From an uncultured Clostridia bacterium (GTDB lineage: Bacteria; Bacillota; Clostridia; Oscillospirales; Ruminococcaceae): a stretch of DNA of 64,000 bases. The notes beneath the pieces were generated by a model. It did no database searches. It saw only the letters and a list, made by a program, of their open reading frames with translations, and was not told the origin of the DNA. Within the stretch, counting starts at the first letter, position 1. Each line of letters starts with the position of its first letter. The translations under genes and the position numbers were made by a program. Location of the stretch: the NCBI GenBank assembly GCA_947586185.1, contig CANPXN010000006.1, positions 22,383 to 86,382 of the forward strand, written 5' to 3'. Shown piece by piece: positions 15,529-24,354 of this stretch.

Positions 15529-17415
15529 ATGGGTGAAAGAAAACTGTGCATGGGCTGCATGGAAAACAAAGGCACAGCAAGAGTGTGTCCGCACTGCGGA
15601 TATGTTGAAAATACTCCATATTCTCCATCATATATAGCTCCAGGAATTGTCCTTCATGACCGTTATCTTATAGGAAAGCTTATAAGTAGCAACGGCGAAG
15701 GCGCTACATACATTGCTTATGACAATGCCGTAAGCTGCAAGGTACTTGTCAGAGAATATCTGCCGGAGGGTCTTTGCTCCCGTGTAAAGGGAAAGCCTAC
15801 GATCAGTGTAAATTATAATAACCTTGCTCAGTACAAGGCTCTTATGGCTGAATATACAGAGCTGAATAAATCTCTTGCAAGAATGAGAAGTCTCAATCAT
15901 CTGACTCCTACGCTTGATCTTTTTGCTGAAAATAATACTACATATGCCGTTTATGAATATATTGACGGCGTAACACTTATTGATTATCTTAAAGAGCATG
16001 CCGGAGATCTGAGCTGGGAACAAGTATCGGTTATGTTTCCGCCTCTTTTTACAACTCTTAGCCTTATACATAATGCAGGAGTTGTACACAGGGGAATTTG
16101 TCCGGAAAACATATACGTTACAAATAAAGGCGATCTGAAGCTTACAGCTTTTTGCATATCCGCTGTAAGAACCGCCAATACTGAGCTTAACTGTGAGATA
16201 TATAACGGCTATGCTGCTCCAGAGCAGTATTCTGCAAGTAGCAGACAGGGAACATGGACCGATGTATACGGCATATGTGCTGTTTTGTATAGGATACTCA
16301 CAGGCTGTATGCCTCCTTCTGCACAGAGCAGACTTGAGAGCGATACTCTGTATGAGCCGATAGATTTAAATCACAGTATTCCGAAGCATGTGTCCGATGT
16401 TATTATAGACGGTATGGCTCTTGACGGAGACGACAGGATACAGACTATTACAGAGCTTGTAACAAGACTGTTTGAACATAATGAAAGCGGATTTGCACAG
16501 GGCAGAGTGGCAAATGTAGTCCGTACTCCTTATACTGCCGGTAAGGTTCAGGAGACACAGGACGATGATTATGACGAATACGATGACGGATATGACGATG
16601 AGTATTATGATGACGGGTATGACGACGGCTATGGGGATGACTATGACGAGGCTCCTTTAGAGCAGGAGAGCACATCTGCCTTTGATAGAATAAAGATACC
16701 TATAATTATCGGTGTCCTTGTTGCTGCAATAATTCTTGTGTTAGCGATTATTCTTCTGAACATCTTTAACAGTGACGGAGGAGAGAAAATACGTGATTAC
16801 AGCAGCCATGAAAGTGTTGTTGAGGAAACCGATGAAACAGAGGAAGAAACGGAAGAAACTACAGAGGAAGAAACAAAGGAACAGGGCGAGATGCCTGACC
16901 TTATAGGAAAAAGCTTTGAAGAGATGAAGGAGAAATACAAGGACGAATTCAATCTTGAGGCTATTGAGGATTACAGCGACGACTATAAGAAGGGTCAGAT
17001 ATTCTGGCAGGCCGTAAAGAAAGGCAAGAAGTATTCAAAGGGTGACACTATAACTGTTAAGGTAAGTAAGGGAGTTGAAACTGTTCAGCTTCCGGACTAT
17101 GACGATTACTTCATTGGCGATTATCTGAAAAAGCTTGACAGTCTCGGCATCAGCTATAAAAAGGAAGCCAAGGAAAGCGACGAGTATGAAAAGGACGTTG
17201 TAATGGGTGCAAGTGTTGAAGTAGGTGCGTCCATTAAGCCTGGTGAAACAATTACAGTGTACTACGCAAAAGAACCTAAGCCGACTGAAGCACCAACAGA
17301 GAAGCCGACTGAAAAGCCAACAGAGGCCAAAACTGAGGCTGCGACTGAAGCGCCTACACAGGCTCCTGTTGTTGAAACAGAAGCAGCTCCGCAGGGAGAG
17401 GCTGCCGGACAATAG
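15529..17415 (+). CDS. zinc-ribbon / kinase-like (probable pseudokinase) / PASTA membrane protein
   Basis: About 628 residues. Order: zinc ribbon (CMGC...CPHC, residues 5-23); a protein-kinase-like domain (about 40-320); an acidic Tyr/Asp repeat region (about 345-370); one transmembrane helix (about 393-415); two PASTA-like repeats (about 455-590); and a Thr/Glu/Pro-rich tail. In PASTA kinases the repeats lie outside the cell and sense muropeptides. Here the kinase core is degraded: the VAIK lysine position reads VLVREY (Lys to Arg, about 75), HRD reads HRG (HRGICPENI, about 187) and DFG reads AFC (about 207). It is thus predicted inactive as a phosphotransferase, perhaps a scaffold or sensor. 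ATG at 15529 follows ACGGAGGG. Confidence 0.85.
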   Translation: MGERKLCMGCMENKGTARVCPHCGYVENTPYSPSYIAPGIVLHDRYLIGKLISSNGEGATYIAYDNAVSCKVLVREYLPEGLCSRVKGKPTISVNYNNLAQYKALMAEYTELNKSLARMRSLNHLTPTLDLFAENNTTYAVYEYIDGVTLIDYLKEHAGDLSWEQVSVMFPPLFTTLSLIHNAGVVHRGICPENIYVTNKGDLKLTAFCISAVRTANTELNCEIYNGYAAPEQYSASSRQGTWTDVYGICAVLYRILTGCMPPSAQSRLESDTLYEPIDLNHSIPKHVSDVIIDGMALDGDDRIQTITELVTRLFEHNESGFAQGRVANVVRTPYTAGKVQETQDDDYDEYDDGYDDEYYDDGYDDGYGDDYDEAPLEQESTSAFDRIKIPIIIGVLVAAIILVLAIILLNIFNSDGGEKIRDYSSHESVVEETDETEEETEETTEEETKEQGEMPDLIGKSFEEMKEKYKDEFNLEAIEDYSDDYKKGQIFWQAVKKGKKYSKGDTITVKVSKGVETVQLPDYDDYFIGDYLKKLDSLGISYKKEAKESDEYEKDVVMGASVEVGASIKPGETITVYYAKEPKPTEAPTEKPTEKPTEAKTEAATEAPTQAPVVETEAAPQGEAAGQ

Positions 17416-17422
17416 AGTTAAT

Positions 17423-17453
17423 ACACCGGAGGGGATTCCTTTCCGGTGTTTCT
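17423..17453 (+). terminator. hairpin after the kinase-like gene
   Basis: ACACCGGA (17423-17430) pairs with TCCGGTGT (17442-17449); a short T-rich stretch follows. Weak to moderate terminator. Confidence 0.6.
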
Positions 17454-17486
17454 TATGAAATATACGGAAAGTGATGATGATAAACA

Positions 17487-17879
17487 ATGAAAGCACATAT
17501 AAAAAAGCCGGAAAAAATGCTTGCCGGCTATATGCTGTCTGAAAAGCATAAGGAATTGTTAAAATCAGTTTGTGATGAAATGAAAACTGAGCTCAGATGC
17601 TTTGGTTCGGATGCCGCCGGAAAAGCTGTTGGAAGCTTGGTTGGACTGACCGGTTTTGAAGCTGAAAGTGATATATCTGAAAATTCTCCAAAAGATGAGT
17701 GTCTTATCATATCCGGATTTTCCGGCAGAGAAATGGATTCTCTTCTTGGATTAATGAGACAAAAGGGTATCAGTATTGACCTAAAATGTGTCGTAACTGC
17801 TTATAATCGTGCATGGTTTTTATGCGATCTTATAAGAGAGCTTAAAAAGGAGCATAAAGCTATGAGTAAAAAGAAATAA
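17487..17879 (+). CDS. DUF3783 domain protein
   Basis: A 130-residue soluble protein. The C-terminal half (DECLIISGFSGREMDSLLGLMRQ and then LKCVVTAYNRAWFLCDLIRELKKEH) fits the DUF3783 pattern, with the T-A-x-N-x-x-W signature followed by an amphipathic helix. The family's function is unknown. The N-terminal 60 residues are Lys-rich with no recognised motif. It sits between two hairpin terminators and no promoter of its own was identified; it could be read from the kinase-like gene upstream. Confidence 0.7.
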   Translation: MKAHIKKPEKMLAGYMLSEKHKELLKSVCDEMKTELRCFGSDAAGKAVGSLVGLTGFEAESDISENSPKDECLIISGFSGREMDSLLGLMRQKGISIDLKCVVTAYNRAWFLCDLIRELKKEHKAMSKKK

Positions 17880-17897
17880 AATATAAAGTTTTGTAAT

Positions 17898-17925
17898 GCC
17901 CGGTAATCAAACCGGGCGTTTTTTG
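17898..17925 (+). terminator. rho-independent terminator
   Basis: GCCCGGT/ACCGGGC hairpin (17898-17917) followed by G and a T6 run. It ends directly where the thyX promoter begins. Confidence 0.85.
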
Positions 17926-17954
17926 TTGACTATAAGCGGAAAAAGTGGTAAAAT
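17926..17954 (+). promoter_or_regulatory. promoter of the thyX operon
   Basis: TTGACT at 17926-17931, 17-base spacer, TAAAAT at 17949-17954. Confidence 0.65.
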
Positions 17955-17989
17955 AAAAAAGTATAGATTATTATAAAGGAGTATGCACT

Positions 17990-18787
17990 GTGAATGTAAC
18001 ATTAATAGAATATACGCCGGATCCTGAAAGGCTTGTTGCGGCTGCGGCAAAGCTTTGCTATTCTGATTCAGGCTGTGAAAATATAATGGATGGTCTTGAC
18101 AGCAGCGGAACTCAGCGTTTTGTAAATATGCTTGCTGATATGGGACATGAAAGCCCTGTTGAGCATGTGTCATTCACTTTCGGCATAGAGGGCGTGTCAC
18201 GCACCCTGCTGGCTCAGATCACAAGGCACAGACATGCTTCGTTTTCAGTTCAGAGTCAGAGGTATGTCAAAAAAGAAAATTTTGTGTATATTACTCCTCC
18301 GGAAATCAGTTCTGACCCGGAAGCCTCAAAGCTTTTCGAGGAGTCAATGAAGGCTTCAAATGAGGCATATAGAAATATTGCAGAGGTGCTTGAAAAAAAG
18401 CACTATGAAAGACTGATTTCTGAAGGTTTAACTGAAAAGGCTGCTCATTCAAAAGCTGAAAAAATGGCAATTGAGGACGCAAGATTTGTGCTGCCGAATG
18501 CCTGTGAAACAAAAATGGTTATGACAATGAATGCAAGAAGTCTTATTAACTTTTTCAGGCTAAGATGCTGTAACAGGGCTCAGTGGGAAATACGGGAGCT
18601 GGCAACTGAAATGTATAAAATATGTGTTGAAAAAGCTCCGAGCATATTTAAGAATGCAGGTCCGTCATGCCTTAGAGGAGCATGTTCAGAAGGTAAAATG
18701 TCGTGTGGGAAAGCACAGCAGGTTCGTGAGAAATTCGAGAAAATAAGGGAAAATACCCTCTGCGAAAGGAATACTGACAATGTCTGA
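17990..18787 (+). CDS. thyX: FAD-dependent thymidylate synthase
   Basis: A 265-residue flavin-dependent enzyme that methylates dUMP to dTMP using methylene-tetrahydrofolate and NADPH. The ThyX signature RHRxxSxxxxSxR appears as RHRHASFSVQSQRY around residues 79-92. GHESPVEHVSFTFGIEG lies near residue 50, and the C-terminal half contains LPNACETKMVMTMNARSLINF and the conserved RCCNRAQWEIR. The start is GTG at 17990 with AAAGGAG upstream. It overlaps tmk by eight bases, coupling dTMP synthesis to its phosphorylation. Confidence 0.96.
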   Translation: MNVTLIEYTPDPERLVAAAAKLCYSDSGCENIMDGLDSSGTQRFVNMLADMGHESPVEHVSFTFGIEGVSRTLLAQITRHRHASFSVQSQRYVKKENFVYITPPEISSDPEASKLFEESMKASNEAYRNIAEVLEKKHYERLISEGLTEKAAHSKAEKMAIEDARFVLPNACETKMVMTMNARSLINFFRLRCCNRAQWEIRELATEMYKICVEKAPSIFKNAGPSCLRGACSEGKMSCGKAQQVREKFEKIRENTLCERNTDNV

Positions 18788-19448
18788 GGGAAGATTAATA
18801 GTAATAGATGGTATTGACGGGTGCGGAAAGTCAACTCAGTTTAAGATCATTTCACATATGCTTGAGGAATCGGGCAGAAAGGTAAAGCCTATAAGCTTTC
18901 CGGATTACAGCAACGAATCCTCGGCTCTTGTGAGAATGTATCTTGGCGGCGAGTTTTCGGACAGCCCGTCCGGAGTGAACGCCTATGCGGCGTCAAGCTT
19001 TTATGCCGTCGACAGATACGCAAGCTATATGAAATACTGGAAAAGCGATTACGAAAGCGGAAGCATTATTCTTGCAAGCCGTTATGTCAGCTCCAATGCG
19101 ATCCACCAGATGGAAAAGCTTGACAGGACCGATTGGGATTCTTACCTTTCGTGGCTTGAGGACTATGAATATGAGAAGTTAGGTCTTCCAAGGGCTGACA
19201 AGGTCGTTCTTTTGGATATGCCGGTGGAAATATCCCAGAAATTTCTCTCTGTAAGATATAACGGAGACGATTCAAAAAAGGATATTCATGAGGCTGATAC
19301 GGATTATCTTAAAAGATGCCGTGAAGCGTCACTGTATGCCGCAGAAAAATGCAGATGGAGTGTTATCAGGTGCTTCGAGGGAGAAAGACCAAGTAGTATT
19401 GAAAGTGTTTCAGAAATGCTTATAAAGGAGATTTCAGAGGTAATTTAA
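18780..19448 (+). CDS. tmk: thymidylate kinase
   Basis: A 222-residue P-loop nucleoside-monophosphate kinase that phosphorylates dTMP to dTDP. The N terminus reads LIVIDGIDGCGKSTQ (Walker A GIDGCGKST, residues 11-19). FPDYSNESSALVRMYLGGEF is the dTMP-binding region, and DRYASYMKYW with SRYVSSNAIHQ matches the DR(Y/F) and lid-proximal motifs. VVLLDMPVEIS is the Walker B-like strand. The gene overlaps thyX and its stop overlaps the start of the next gene (TAATG), so the three are co-translated. It is somewhat longer than typical Tmk in the insertion EDYEYEKLGLPRADK. Confidence 0.93.
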   Translation: MSEGRLIVIDGIDGCGKSTQFKIISHMLEESGRKVKPISFPDYSNESSALVRMYLGGEFSDSPSGVNAYAASSFYAVDRYASYMKYWKSDYESGSIILASRYVSSNAIHQMEKLDRTDWDSYLSWLEDYEYEKLGLPRADKVVLLDMPVEISQKFLSVRYNGDDSKKDIHEADTDYLKRCREASLYAAEKCRWSVIRCFEGERPSSIESVSEMLIKEISEVI

Positions 19449-20332
19449 TGTTAGAATTTCGTGATATTGAAATATCGGACAGGGACTGGATCAACAAATT
19501 GCTTGCACAGTCGGATTTCATGGGATGCGAATACAGCTTTGCAAATAATATGGCATGGAGAAGACTAAGCGATTCAAAAATCACAAGATATAAGGATTTT
19601 TATATAATTGCCGCAAAGCATGAAGATTCATTTTCGGCAACCTTTCCTGCCGGCAGCGGAGATTATTATGATGTGATTTCAAAGCTCAGGGAGTACGCTG
19701 GAAGTATAGGAATGCCCCTTGTTATAACCGGAGTTACGGAAAAGACGATGCCTGTATTTGAGCGTGAGTTTCCGGGGGAATATACTGCTGACTTTGACCC
19801 GGATAGCAGCGACTATATATACCTTGCAAAGGATCTTTCAGAGCTTAAAGGAAGAAAGTTTCATCAGAAGAGAAATCACCTTTCAAGGTTTCAGCAGTAT
19901 AATTGGGAGTATTCTCCTTTGACCTGTAAGGATTTTGATGAGTGCATCGCTTTTAGTGCAATGACCTATAACAATAAAAACGGCTATGATGACCATTCGA
20001 GTATTGTTGAGCAGTTTGCGATACACACATTCTTTTCTTATTTTGATGAGTTTGGACTTATGGGCGGAGTTATCAGGATCGACGGAAAGGTATGCGCTTT
20101 TACCATAGGGGAGCGCCTGAACAGCAATACTGTGTGCGTTCATATCGAAAAGGGAAACACTGATTATCAGGGGATATATGCTGCGATCAATAATGAATTT
20201 GTTAAGCGCAACTGTGAAAACGTAATGTATGTTAACCGTGAAGAGGATTTGGGTATAGAGGGACTGCGCAAAGCAAAGCGCTCATATAATCCGGTTTTTC
20301 TTCTTGAAAAATATAATATTAGTTTTAAGTGA
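19448..20332 (+). CDS. DUF2156 (phosphatidylglycerol lysyltransferase C-terminal-like) protein
   Basis: A 294-residue protein of the DUF2156/LPG-synthase C-terminal superfamily, which has a tandem GNAT fold related to MprF and FemX transferases. Conserved features visible here are the core block KFHQKRNHLSRFQQ near residue 137, GGVIRIDGKVCAFTIGERL near 208, CVHIEKGNTDYQGIYAAINNEF near 230, and the closing VNREEDLGIEGLRKAKRSYNP. No membrane segments are present, so it is a soluble version of unknown acceptor. It starts at the tmk stop. Confidence 0.82.
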   Translation: MLEFRDIEISDRDWINKLLAQSDFMGCEYSFANNMAWRRLSDSKITRYKDFYIIAAKHEDSFSATFPAGSGDYYDVISKLREYAGSIGMPLVITGVTEKTMPVFEREFPGEYTADFDPDSSDYIYLAKDLSELKGRKFHQKRNHLSRFQQYNWEYSPLTCKDFDECIAFSAMTYNNKNGYDDHSSIVEQFAIHTFFSYFDEFGLMGGVIRIDGKVCAFTIGERLNSNTVCVHIEKGNTDYQGIYAAINNEFVKRNCENVMYVNREEDLGIEGLRKAKRSYNPVFLLEKYNISFK

Positions 20333-20344
20333 GGAGAATAAGTA

Positions 20345-20890
20345 ATGATATATGTATTTTTAGCAGATGGATTTGAAGAGATCGAAGCTCTTACTCCTGT
20401 TGATATGCTCAGAAGATGCGAGCAGGAGGTGATTACTGTAGGCGTTGGAAGAAATGCTATAAGAGGTTCTCACGGAATCGTTGTAGGAACTGATATAACT
20501 GATGAGGAGCTTGTGCTTGGCGATGATACGGAAATGATAATTCTTCCGGGAGGAATGCCTGGTACACTGAATCTTGAAGCAAATCCGAACGTCCAGAAAG
20601 CAATTGACTTCTGCATCGAAAATAACAGATACGTTGCCGCAATATGCGCAGCTCCGTCCATTCTTGGACACAAGGGCTTGCTTAAAGGCAAAAAGGCAAC
20701 ATGCTACACTGGTTTTGAGTCACAGCTTGAAGGAGCGGAAATTTCTTCTGACAGCGTATGCGCAGATGGAAATATAATCACTTCAAGGGGAGCTGGAACA
20801 GCTATGGATTTTGCTTTAAAGCTTGCAGAGGTCCTTACATCAGCCGAGAGAAGCAAAATGCTTAAAGACTCGGTAATATACAAAGCATGA
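20345..20890 (+). CDS. DJ-1/PfpI family protein
   Basis: A 181-residue DJ-1/ThiJ-type protein. The reactive cysteine sits at the nucleophile elbow in AAICAAPSILGHKGLLKGK (about residue 101), and the conserved glutamate is in FLADGFEEIEALTPVDML near residue 15. LPGGMPGTLNLEAN near 62 and ITSRGAGTAMDFALKL near 142 complete the family pattern. Members act as deglycases or chaperones in some organisms, but this is contested, so no reaction is assigned. It lies 12 bases after the DUF2156 gene and overlaps the next gene by four bases (ATGA). Confidence 0.9.
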   Translation: MIYVFLADGFEEIEALTPVDMLRRCEQEVITVGVGRNAIRGSHGIVVGTDITDEELVLGDDTEMIILPGGMPGTLNLEANPNVQKAIDFCIENNRYVAAICAAPSILGHKGLLKGKKATCYTGFESQLEGAEISSDSVCADGNIITSRGAGTAMDFALKLAEVLTSAERSKMLKDSVIYKA

Positions 20891-21468
20891 GCAGTATAGA
20901 AGCCGAAAAGAACCGGCTGAGAAAGGAAATCAAACGATTCAGAGTCTCGCTTTCAAGAGATGAAAAAACTGAAATGGACAGGCGTATTTTTGAAAAGGTT
21001 ATGGGCTGGGAGACGCTCAGAAAAGTCAAAAGCGTACTTATATACTGTTCAACCTTTTTAGAGGTGGATACAAAGGCTTTGATAAGAGCTTGTTATAAAA
21101 GCGGCAAGCTTATAGGACTACCGAGATGCAGCGGCAAAGGACATATGGACTTTTATTATGCAGATGAAGGTACGGAGTTTGAAAAGTCTGCATTTGGTAT
21201 TACAGAGCCCTTGCCTGACAGCAGCCGTATAATAAGGGATTTTACTGATACTTTATGTATAGTTCCGGGACTTGCCTTTGACAAAAGCGGAGGCAGACTG
21301 GGTTATGGAGGCGGATTCTACGACCGCTTTCTTTCTGAGCATAATGAAATTATAACATTGGGTATATGTTACATTAAAAATATAACAGATAAATTAGTCA
21401 CAGGGGAATACGACATAAAGGTCAAGTATCTTGCCTGTGAAGATTACCTGGAGGATTGTAATGGATAA
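20887..21468 (+). CDS. 5-formyltetrahydrofolate cyclo-ligase
   Basis: A 193-residue enzyme (MTHFS, YgfA/YqgN type) that converts 5-formyl-THF to methenyl-THF using ATP. The N terminus EKNRLRKEIKRFRVSLSR matches the family, and the ATP/Mg site LAFDKSGGRLGYGGGFYDRFL lies near residues 130-150. The gene overlaps the DJ-1 gene by four bases and mltG by eight. Its place with thyX links it to folate use, which is an inference from context. Confidence 0.93.
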   Translation: MSSIEAEKNRLRKEIKRFRVSLSRDEKTEMDRRIFEKVMGWETLRKVKSVLIYCSTFLEVDTKALIRACYKSGKLIGLPRCSGKGHMDFYYADEGTEFEKSAFGITEPLPDSSRIIRDFTDTLCIVPGLAFDKSGGRLGYGGGFYDRFLSEHNEIITLGICYIKNITDKLVTGEYDIKVKYLACEDYLEDCNG

Positions 21469-22981
21469 CAAAGGAAGAAATAATTCTGACAGAGATAAAA
21501 TGCTGGAGGATATTTTAAATAACGTGGGTGGTATGGGGAAAAGAGAACCATCCCGCCGTGAAACGTCCTATTCTAAAAGCAGGGATGGACGCAGCAGTAA
21601 TATTGAAAGACCTAAGCAGACGCCGGAGCCGGAAAAGACCCAGAACATTAAAAAGCCAGGGTATTCCGAGCAGGAAATAACAATATCCTATAAAAATCCG
21701 GAATATATCGGCAATGATGAGGCAGAGAACACAAGATTTTACAGTATTGATGAGACGACTGAACATGATACTGATTACGGCAATGTAAGACGCAGAAAGT
21801 CTGATACGGCAGTTATGAAAAGATCTGCGTCCCATAGTATGGATGACTTTGAAGATGAATATGAAGCTCCGACACACAAAAAGAAGAAAAAGCGCAGTAA
21901 GCTGCCTGTGGTGCTCATACTTACATTTGTTATTTTTGCTATCGCCATATGCCTGTCGGTAGTTATAATAGTTGTGGGACGAGATATGCTTGCTATAGGA
22001 AAGCCGCAGACCTCTAAAATTATAACTATACCTGAAAATGCAACTACAGAGGACATTGCTGAAATACTTTGTGATGAGGGAGTTATCAGCATTCCTAAGG
22101 CATTCCAGTTTGTTTCAAAGCTCAGTGGAGCAGATTCAAAATATGTTGCCGGAGAGCATCAGGTAAGCACCGGCGACGCTTATGAAACGCTTATTACAAA
22201 GCTTACTACGGATGCAATCAACGACAAGAACAGCATAGAAGTTACCTTTGTAGAGGGCATATCAGTTTATGACGCAGCAGCTCAGCTTGAAGAGGAGGGC
22301 GTGTGCGGCGCTGAGGAATTTATTGAAGCTTTTAATACGAGTACATTTGACTTTGAATTTGAAAGCAAGCTTTTAGATCCGTCAAGTCTTAAATTCTGTA
22401 AAATGGAAGGATATTTGTTCCCGGATACATATATTTTCTATGAGGGAATGGAGCCTGAGCTTGTGTGTCAGAAGATATACAAGAATTTCAACGATAAAAT
22501 TACAGAAGACTATTACAGCAGAATGGAAGAAATGGATATGTCACTTGACGAGGTGATTACCCTTGCGTCCATTGTTCAGGCTGAGGCGCCGACGGCTGAT
22601 TCAATGAAAAAAGTTGCGTCTGTATTCTTGAACAGGCTGGATAATCCGGAAGAGTATCCAAAGCTTGAATCCGATCCTACCAAAAAATATGTCAAGCGCA
22701 TAATAAGACCGAATGTTGAAATTTATTCTACGGAAATGAGTGAGGCCTACAATACCTATGAGAGTAACGGACTTCCTCCGGGAGCTATAGGAAATCCGGG
22801 AATAGATGCGATTGAAGCAGTTCTCTATCCGGCGGATACTTCAGATTATTATTTCTGTGCAAATGTAGACACAAAGAAAATATATTATGCTGAAACTCTT
22901 GAAGACCATGAAGAAAATCTTGATAAGATAAAGAAGGAACAGAAAGAAGCCAAAGAAAAGAAGGAAAGCGAGGATGAGTAA
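21461..22981 (+). CDS. mltG: endolytic murein transglycosylase
   Basis: About 506 residues. A long polar, charged cytoplasmic N terminus (1-145) precedes one transmembrane helix (about 148-172), then LysM-like and YceG/MltG catalytic domains outside the membrane. Signature pieces are ITIPENATTEDIAEILCDEGVIS, MEGYLFPDTYIFYEGM, VITLASIVQAEAPTADSMKKVASVFLNRL, which contains the catalytic glutamate region, and SNGLPPGAIGNPGIDAIEAV. MltG cuts nascent glycan strands, setting their length. ATG at 21461 follows GGAGG; an in-frame ATG at 21431 inside the preceding gene is less likely. The U32 gene follows directly, as in Bacillus yrrL-yrrN-yrrO. Confidence 0.92.
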   Translation: MDNKGRNNSDRDKMLEDILNNVGGMGKREPSRRETSYSKSRDGRSSNIERPKQTPEPEKTQNIKKPGYSEQEITISYKNPEYIGNDEAENTRFYSIDETTEHDTDYGNVRRRKSDTAVMKRSASHSMDDFEDEYEAPTHKKKKKRSKLPVVLILTFVIFAIAICLSVVIIVVGRDMLAIGKPQTSKIITIPENATTEDIAEILCDEGVISIPKAFQFVSKLSGADSKYVAGEHQVSTGDAYETLITKLTTDAINDKNSIEVTFVEGISVYDAAAQLEEEGVCGAEEFIEAFNTSTFDFEFESKLLDPSSLKFCKMEGYLFPDTYIFYEGMEPELVCQKIYKNFNDKITEDYYSRMEEMDMSLDEVITLASIVQAEAPTADSMKKVASVFLNRLDNPEEYPKLESDPTKKYVKRIIRPNVEIYSTEMSEAYNTYESNGLPPGAIGNPGIDAIEAVLYPADTSDYYFCANVDTKKIYYAETLEDHEENLDKIKKEQKEAKEKKESEDE

Positions 22982-24205
22982 TTGACTGACTACAATAATC
23001 TGGAAGTGCTTGCTCCGGCAGGAGATTTTGAAAGATTTACTGCCGCTATGGATTACGGTGCGGATGCTGTTTATCTTGGAGCGAAAAAGTTTGGCATGAG
23101 GGCTTCACCGGATAATTTTGATTTCGACGAGCTGAAAAAGGCTGTGTGTACAGCGCATGCTATGGGTAAAAAGGTATATCTCACCTGTAACACGCTTCCG
23201 AGAAATAATGAAATATCCGGATTTAGAGAGTTTATTGAAAGCGCTTCGGACTGTAATGTTGATGCTGTTATCGTTGCTGATATAGGTGTTTTGTCCCTTG
23301 TAAAAAAGTATGCCCCGGATATGGAGATACACATGTCAACTCAGACGGGAATCGTAAATTATGTTACTGCAAATGAGCTTTATAATATGGGAGCTAAAAG
23401 AGTAGTCCTTGCAAGGGAGCTTTCCATAGACGAAATTGCTGAAATAAGAAGCAGATGCCCTAAAGATATGGAGATAGAAGTATTTGTCCACGGAGCAATG
23501 TGCGTTTCCTTTTCCGGAAGATGTCTTTTGTCAAGCTATCTTGTAAACAGAGACGCCAACAGGGGAGAATGTGCCCAGCCATGCCGCTGGGGGTATCACC
23601 TTATGGAGGAAAAACGTGACGGAGAGTTTTATCCGGTTTTTGAGGATGAACGTGGCACTTATATCCTCAACGCCAAGGACCTGTGCATGATCGACCATAT
23701 AGAAAAGCTTGCACAGGCAGGCGTAACAAGCCTTAAAATTGAGGGACGTGCAAAATCAGCCTATTACGTTTCGGTTGTAACAAATGCTTACAGAATGGCG
23801 GTTGACTGGCTTGGAAATAATCCGGGTAAACCCCTGCCCCAGTGGATTCATGACGAGGTTTTCAAGGTAAGCCATAGAAAATACTGTACAGGCTTTTTCT
23901 TCGGGCATCCTAAGGACTGTCAGTATTACGAAACAGGCGGATATATCAGAAATTATGATGTTGTAGCTGTAATTGAGGGCTGCGCCGGAGGTGTTGCCTA
24001 CGCCACACAGCGCAATAGGTTTTTCTCAGGTGATACGGTGGAGATACTTTCTCCGGGACGTGAGCCTGTTCGCATGGAGCTTAATGAACTATTTAACGAG
24101 AATGGAGATAAGATCGAAACGGTGAACCATGCAATGATGAAGTTCCATTTTCCATGCAATATGGATTTCCCATGCAATTCAATTATAAGAAAAGAACTTG
24201 ACTAA
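22982..24205 (+). CDS. U32 family protein, TrhP/YrrO-like
   Basis: A 407-residue U32 'peptidase' family protein. It has the signature EVFVHGAMCVSFSGRCLLSS near residue 160 and the cysteine-rich continuation GECAQPCRW near 198. Members related to YrrN/YrrO (TrhP) are now known to take part in tRNA 5-hydroxyuridine formation rather than proteolysis; the position next to mltG matches that Bacillus cluster, so tRNA modification is preferred here over peptidase activity. The cysteines could hold an Fe-S cluster. The start is TTG at 22982, immediately after the mltG stop. Confidence 0.85.
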   Translation: MTDYNNLEVLAPAGDFERFTAAMDYGADAVYLGAKKFGMRASPDNFDFDELKKAVCTAHAMGKKVYLTCNTLPRNNEISGFREFIESASDCNVDAVIVADIGVLSLVKKYAPDMEIHMSTQTGIVNYVTANELYNMGAKRVVLARELSIDEIAEIRSRCPKDMEIEVFVHGAMCVSFSGRCLLSSYLVNRDANRGECAQPCRWGYHLMEEKRDGEFYPVFEDERGTYILNAKDLCMIDHIEKLAQAGVTSLKIEGRAKSAYYVSVVTNAYRMAVDWLGNNPGKPLPQWIHDEVFKVSHRKYCTGFFFGHPKDCQYYETGGYIRNYDVVAVIEGCAGGVAYATQRNRFFSGDTVEILSPGREPVRMELNELFNENGDKIETVNHAMMKFHFPCNMDFPCNSIIRKELD

Positions 24206-24211
24206 AGATGA

Positions 24212-24228
24212 GGCAAGCAAAACTTGCC
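24212..24228 (+). terminator. short hairpin after the U32 gene
   Basis: GGCAAG (24212-24217) pairs with CTTGCC (24223-24228). No strong T-tract follows. Confidence 0.45.
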
Positions 24229-24238
24229 AAAATCTATT

Positions 24239-24342
24239 CGCCATATTTTTCAGTTGTCACCTATGGTGACGAGAAAAATGGCGCTTAAAATAAAATATTG
24301 CTCCAGCAAATTTGACACGGACTAATTGGTGGAGCAATAAAA
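24239..24342. repeat. structured dispersed repeat, copy 1, before the ABC transporter
   Basis: Two hairpins. The first (24239-24283) has CGCCAT...TTTTTC pairing with GAAAAATGGCG around an inner perfect GTCACC-TAT-GGTGAC stem. The second has perfect 10-bp outer arms (TATTGCTCCA/TGGAGCAATA) and imperfect inner pairing. Bases 24275-24342 match 43423-43490 at about 60 of 68 positions with no gap. It ends just before the RBS of the ABC ATPase gene and contains TTGACA, but no good -10 at the matching distance. Confidence 0.75.
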
Positions 24343-24354
24343 TAGGAGATGGCT

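Noticed and set aside
24275..24342. Repeat as a mobile promoter (it contains TTGACA)
   Set aside because: At 17 bases from TTGACA both copies have CAATAA, a poor -10 box. The hexamer lies in the hairpin loop and is better explained as part of the repeat.
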